Shown here: positions 61,333 to 64,000 of the stretch, in pieces
Position numbering within the stretch: the first letter of the stretch is position 1
Layout: every line of letters starts with the position of its first letter
Assembly (NCBI GenBank): GCA_964473525.1
Contig: CAYYPK010000010.1
Span: 1 to 64,000 of the forward strand
DNA: 64,000 nt
Direction of reading: 5' to 3'
From: GCA-2687025 sp964473525
GTDB taxonomy: Bacteria; Poribacteria; WGA-4E; GCA-2687025
The notes under the pieces: model-generated
Told to the model about the DNA's origin: nothing
Seen by the model: the letters and a program-made list of their open reading frames with translations, nothing else
Databases searched by the model: none
Position numbers and translations under genes: made by a program

Positions 61333-62331
61333 ATGGCGGACAAGGTCCGAGTAGGCTTTATCGGCACGGGTGGCATCGCGGGCGCGCATCTTGGCAATCT
61401 CAAGGGGTTCGACGACGTCGAGCTCGCGGCGATGTGCGACGTCGCGAAGGACCGGGCGGACTCACGCGCCGAGGAATTCGGCGGGAACGCGTACACCGAC
61501 TTCAGCCAGATGCTGGCGAAGGAGGATCTGGACGCGATCTATGTCTGCTTGCCGCCGTTCGTGCACGGCGAGCCGGAGCTGGCAGCCATAGAGGCGGGCA
61601 TCCCTCTCTTCATCGAAAAGCCGATCGACGTCGACATCCACACAGCGCTACAGATCCGCGACGCCGCCGCCGAGAAGGGGTCGCTGACGAGCGTTGGCTA
61701 CAACTGGCGATACAGCGACGCGGTCACGGAGGCCAGAGCGCGTCTTGAGGACCACACGGTCCTGGGCGCCCTGGGTTCGTGGATGGGCGGCATGCCCGGC
61801 ACGCCCTGGTGGCGCGTGCGCAGCCAGAGCGGCGGCCAGCACGTCGAGCAGACGACGCACGTGTTCGACGTCAGCCGGTATGTCCTGCAGGCCAACGCGG
61901 TGAGCGTACACGCCGTGGCCGCCAAGGGCGGGATGACGGACAAGCCCAACTACGACATCGAAGACATCAGCTTCGTGAACGTGACCTATGACAACGGCAC
62001 GATCGCGAACATCCAGTCCGCCTGCTGCTTGTCGGGGTGGGGCCGCGTGAAGTTCGAGGTGTTCGGCCGCGACCTCGTCGCCGACATCACCCAGGGGCGC
62101 GCCATCTTCACGACCGGGCCGGATCAGACTGAAGAGATCAAGAGCTCGGAGAACCCATACCAGGTCGAGGACCGCATCTTCATCGACGCCGTGAAGTCGG
62201 GCGACGGGTCGCAGATCCGCGCGCCGTACGCCGACGCCGTCGAGACGCAGAAGATGATGATCGCCGCGACCCGTTCCATGGACTCGGGCAAGATGGTGTT
62301 CATCCAGAACGACCAGCTGGTTGTCGCGTAG
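61333..62331 (+). CDS. Gfo/Idh/MocA family oxidoreductase
   Basis: The product is 332 residues from ATG 61333, with GGAG nine bases upstream. It shows VRVGFIGTGGIAGAHLGNL with GxGxxA, FIEKPIDVD with the intact EKP motif, and the substrate-site region SVGYNWRYSD. GGQHVEQTTHVFDVSRYVL supplies the conserved His/Asp region. The fourth family member in this window, it has the normal lysine, unlike the members at 33754 and 19241, which have variant motifs. It is followed 24 bases later by the endonuclease-like gene. Confidence 0.92.
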   Translation: MADKVRVGFIGTGGIAGAHLGNLKGFDDVELAAMCDVAKDRADSRAEEFGGNAYTDFSQMLAKEDLDAIYVCLPPFVHGEPELAAIEAGIPLFIEKPIDVDIHTALQIRDAAAEKGSLTSVGYNWRYSDAVTEARARLEDHTVLGALGSWMGGMPGTPWWRVRSQSGGQHVEQTTHVFDVSRYVLQANAVSVHAVAAKGGMTDKPNYDIEDISFVNVTYDNGTIANIQSACCLSGWGRVKFEVFGRDLVADITQGRAIFTTGPDQTEEIKSSENPYQVEDRIFIDAVKSGDGSQIRAPYADAVETQKMMIAATRSMDSGKMVFIQNDQLVVA

Positions 62332-62355
62332 TCGAAGAGACACACGGAGTGTGAA

Positions 62356-63132
62356 GTGCGCCTAGGAACATACAACGTACTCGGTCTAACGGGGTATCCC
62401 GCCGCCGCGGCCAAAGCCGACTTACACGGAGCTACCTCGAGGGCCACCGCGGCGCACTTTACATCCGTTTTCCGGTCGCTGAACTGCGATGTGCTCGCCC
62501 TTCAGGAGGGGGTTGGCGCGCCGCAGATGCAGCGCATCGCACGGGAACTGGGCAAGGGCCTGGTGACCATGCCTTCGCCGCAGCACTGGCCCGGTCATGT
62601 GCTGACCCGCTACCCGATCATCGAGTCACGCACGTACAGCCACATGGCCCCCGGCGCGCCACTTGAGCCGTTCAGCCGGTGCGCTGGGGAGACGCTCCTG
62701 CTGCTCCCCAACGCCGAGTCGCTGTGTCTCGTGGTCGTACATCTGCACCCTAGCGACCAGCATATGCGGGACCAGGAGGCGGCGCTGCTGCACGAGAAGC
62801 TGCCGGAGTTGCTGACGCTGGCGACTCACATGGCGGTGGTCGGTGACTTCAACTGCCAAACCGACGAGCGGCTGCACGAAGTGCTGCACATGGCGGACTT
62901 CGTGAATGCGATGGAGCACGCGGGCGGGGGCATTCACGCCACAATGGACACGGACGGAATCGAGCCGCACTTCATCGACCACATCTACCTGTCCGCATCG
63001 CTCATCCCGTACATCGGGCGCGCCCGCGTAGTGCGAGACGAGGGCTTCCGCCACGACGCGCCGATGCCCAAAGGCAAGTGGGTCCACTCCGATCACCTCC
63101 CGGTGGTCGTGGATCTGCATCTGCCAGAGTAG
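62356..63132 (+). CDS. Endonuclease/exonuclease/phosphatase (EEP) family protein
   Basis: The 258-residue product from GTG 62356 opens RLGTYNVLGLTGYP. EEP metal-site motifs are ALQEGV (Glu), VVHLHPSDQ, GDFN with Asp and Asn, and HSDHLPVVVDL near the C-terminus. Members include nucleases, sphingomyelinases and phospholipid or sugar phosphatases, which sequence alone does not separate. No signal peptide is present. Confidence 0.85.
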   Translation: MRLGTYNVLGLTGYPAAAAKADLHGATSRATAAHFTSVFRSLNCDVLALQEGVGAPQMQRIARELGKGLVTMPSPQHWPGHVLTRYPIIESRTYSHMAPGAPLEPFSRCAGETLLLLPNAESLCLVVVHLHPSDQHMRDQEAALLHEKLPELLTLATHMAVVGDFNCQTDERLHEVLHMADFVNAMEHAGGGIHATMDTDGIEPHFIDHIYLSASLIPYIGRARVVRDEGFRHDAPMPKGKWVHSDHLPVVVDLHLPE

Positions 63133-63144
63133 ACGTGGGCGCTG

Positions 63145-64000
63145 CTAGTAGTCGGCGACCGAGCCGTCGACGTGCCGGTTGTCAGGCCACGGGAACGACC
63201 TGTCCGCCTCCTCGGATATGCGCAACAGCACGGTCTCGTCCACTTCGACACCCAAGCCAGGGCCCTCTGGCAGAGAGACGTGCCCGTCGTCGTCCATCGA
63301 CCACGTCTTACGCACCAGGCCTTCCGGCGTGCGCCGGTCGTAACCCTCGTGGATGAGGAAGAACGGGACGGCCGCGCTCACGTGTAGGCTTGCGGCCATG
63401 CCCAGGTACGTCATGGTGCAGTGCGGGGCGAGCGGCACGTAGTGCGCCTCGGCGATTGCCGCGACCTTCTTCATCTGGCTGACTCCGCCTCCGTGGCCGC
63501 AATCCGGCTGTAGGATGTCGATGACCTGCGCCTCGAGGATCTCACGCGCCTCCCATATCGTGCGGTCACGCTCGCCGGTCGCGAGTGGGACGCGAACCGC
63601 GTCGCGCACCTTGCGCATGGCGTCGATGTTGCCGGGCACCCACGCCTCCTCCAGGAACAGCAGGTCGGACGGCTCCAGCGTGGCCCCGAACTGCTGGACC
63701 AAGGGCAAGGGGATCTGGCTGTGGGCGTCGAACATAACCGCGCCATCCGGCCCGACCTTGTCCCGCGCGTCGGTGACCCGTTGCACGAGCGCGGCGACCT
63801 GATCGGGGGTACCGGCGAACGGCTGCGGCCCTCCCGGGCCGACCTTGATCGCCTTAGGGCTCGGGTACATCCAGATGCGGTCTCGGCATGGGCCGCCGAG
63901 GAGCCGGTACACAGGCACGCCGTGCAGCTTCCCGGCGATGTCCCAGAGAGCCATGTCGATCGCGGAGATGACGTGCACCATGAAGCCGCCGCCACGCAGG
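63145..64000 (-). CDS. Mandelate racemase/enolase-superfamily sugar acid dehydratase, N-terminus cut by window edge
   Basis: The frame is open from 63145 to the window end; the readable 284 residues begin inside the family. AIDMALWDIAGKLHGVPVYRLLGG marks the domain boundary. Metal ligands are Asp in MFDAHSQIP, Glu in LFLEEAW and Glu in ATGERDRTI. The base-containing segment is QPDCGHGGGVSQMKK, and APHC lies beyond it. This fits sugar-acid dehydratases such as galactonate or mannonate dehydratase. It ends convergently, 12 bases from the EEP gene. Confidence 0.9.
   Translation of the reverse strand, partial: LRGGGFMVHVISAIDMALWDIAGKLHGVPVYRLLGGPCRDRIWMYPSPKAIKVGPGGPQPFAGTPDQVAALVQRVTDARDKVGPDGAVMFDAHSQIPLPLVQQFGATLEPSDLLFLEEAWVPGNIDAMRKVRDAVRVPLATGERDRTIWEAREILEAQVIDILQPDCGHGGGVSQMKKVAAIAEAHYVPLAPHCTMTYLGMAASLHVSAAVPFFLIHEGYDRRTPEGLVRKTWSMDDDGHVSLPEGPGLGVEVDETVLLRISEEADRSFPWPDNRHVDGSVADY

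Noticed and set aside
1..64000. Search for CRISPR arrays, rRNA genes, transposases or prophage genes
   Set aside because: No regularly spaced repeats, no rRNA sequence and no transposase, integrase or phage structural gene was recognised by eye.

Overview
This is a high-GC bacterial chromosome segment from a draft or metagenome-type assembly. It has two 10-base N runs, densely packed genes and no rRNA, CRISPR array or recognisable transposase. A split cytochrome bc/b6f complex, sensor kinase/AAA+ regulator pair, bacterial microcompartment genes, flotillins, secreted M16 peptidases and many sugar oxidoreductases, sulfatase and phytanoyl-CoA-dioxygenase-type genes suggest a Gram-negative, sugar- and glycan-degrading heterotroph. 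The gene mix resembles Poribacteria, Latescibacterota or related uncultured lineages. That placement is an inference from gene content only.

Layout. 1-5.0 kb: a minus-strand operon (gamma-glutamyltransferase, two M16 peptidase subunits, a sensory-rhodopsin-transducer-like protein, start of a phosphoesterase). 5.0-9.7 kb: a REP-like inverted repeat, a ThuA-like protein, a secreted low-complexity protein with a tiny membrane protein, an oxidoreductase and a methyltransferase. 9.8-20.7 kb: hemA, an aldo/keto reductase, recG-rel/spoT-recJ, an oxidoreductase and an FmdB-type zinc ribbon. 21.0-23.8 kb: Rieske protein and a cytochrome b split into two genes. 23.9-26.5 kb: iolB, iolC and a zinc-ribbon P-loop kinase. 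26.6-29.9 kb: tadA, tRNA-Ser(CGA), tRNA-Ala(CGC) and comEC. 29.9-35.0 kb: rpiB, two flotillins, an NfeD-like partner and an oxidoreductase. 35.1-37.2 kb: a DUF2089/SHOCT-like/DUF4097 regulatory operon. 37.3-40.3 kb: an exported M16 pair. 40.4-46.2 kb: a sugar-nucleotide operon (mannomutase, GDP-fucose synthase, DUF427 protein with an in-frame UGA, methyltransferase, gmd, manC, gmhA). 46.3-49.0 kb: a compact microcompartment locus (CoA-acylating aldehyde dehydrogenase, BMC-H shell protein, class II aldolase). 49.2-55.7 kb: glpK, sensor kinase, NtrC-like regulator, alcohol dehydrogenase and alpha/beta hydrolase. 55.7-58.7 kb: an ABC exporter and an MFS gene broken by a TAG codon. 58.7-64.0 kb: sulfatase, PhyH dioxygenase, oxidoreductase, endonuclease-like phosphatase and an enolase-superfamily dehydratase running off the end.

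How they fit together. Mannomutase, ManC, Gmd and the GDP-fucose synthase make a complete route from mannose-6-phosphate to GDP-L-fucose. The adjacent microcompartment genes look suited to the opposite job, cleaving a deoxysugar phosphate and converting the aldehyde to an acyl-CoA. IolB/IolC handle inositol. Sulfatase, PhyH, ThuA, MFS, Gfo/Idh/MocA and enolase-family genes look like accessory sugar or osmolyte catabolism.

The observation I rate highest is at 42748-43029. A DUF427-family gene reads through a single UGA exactly where the family normally has cysteine, and a compact hairpin with a GUG loop lies 30 nt downstream. This is a candidate selenoprotein.
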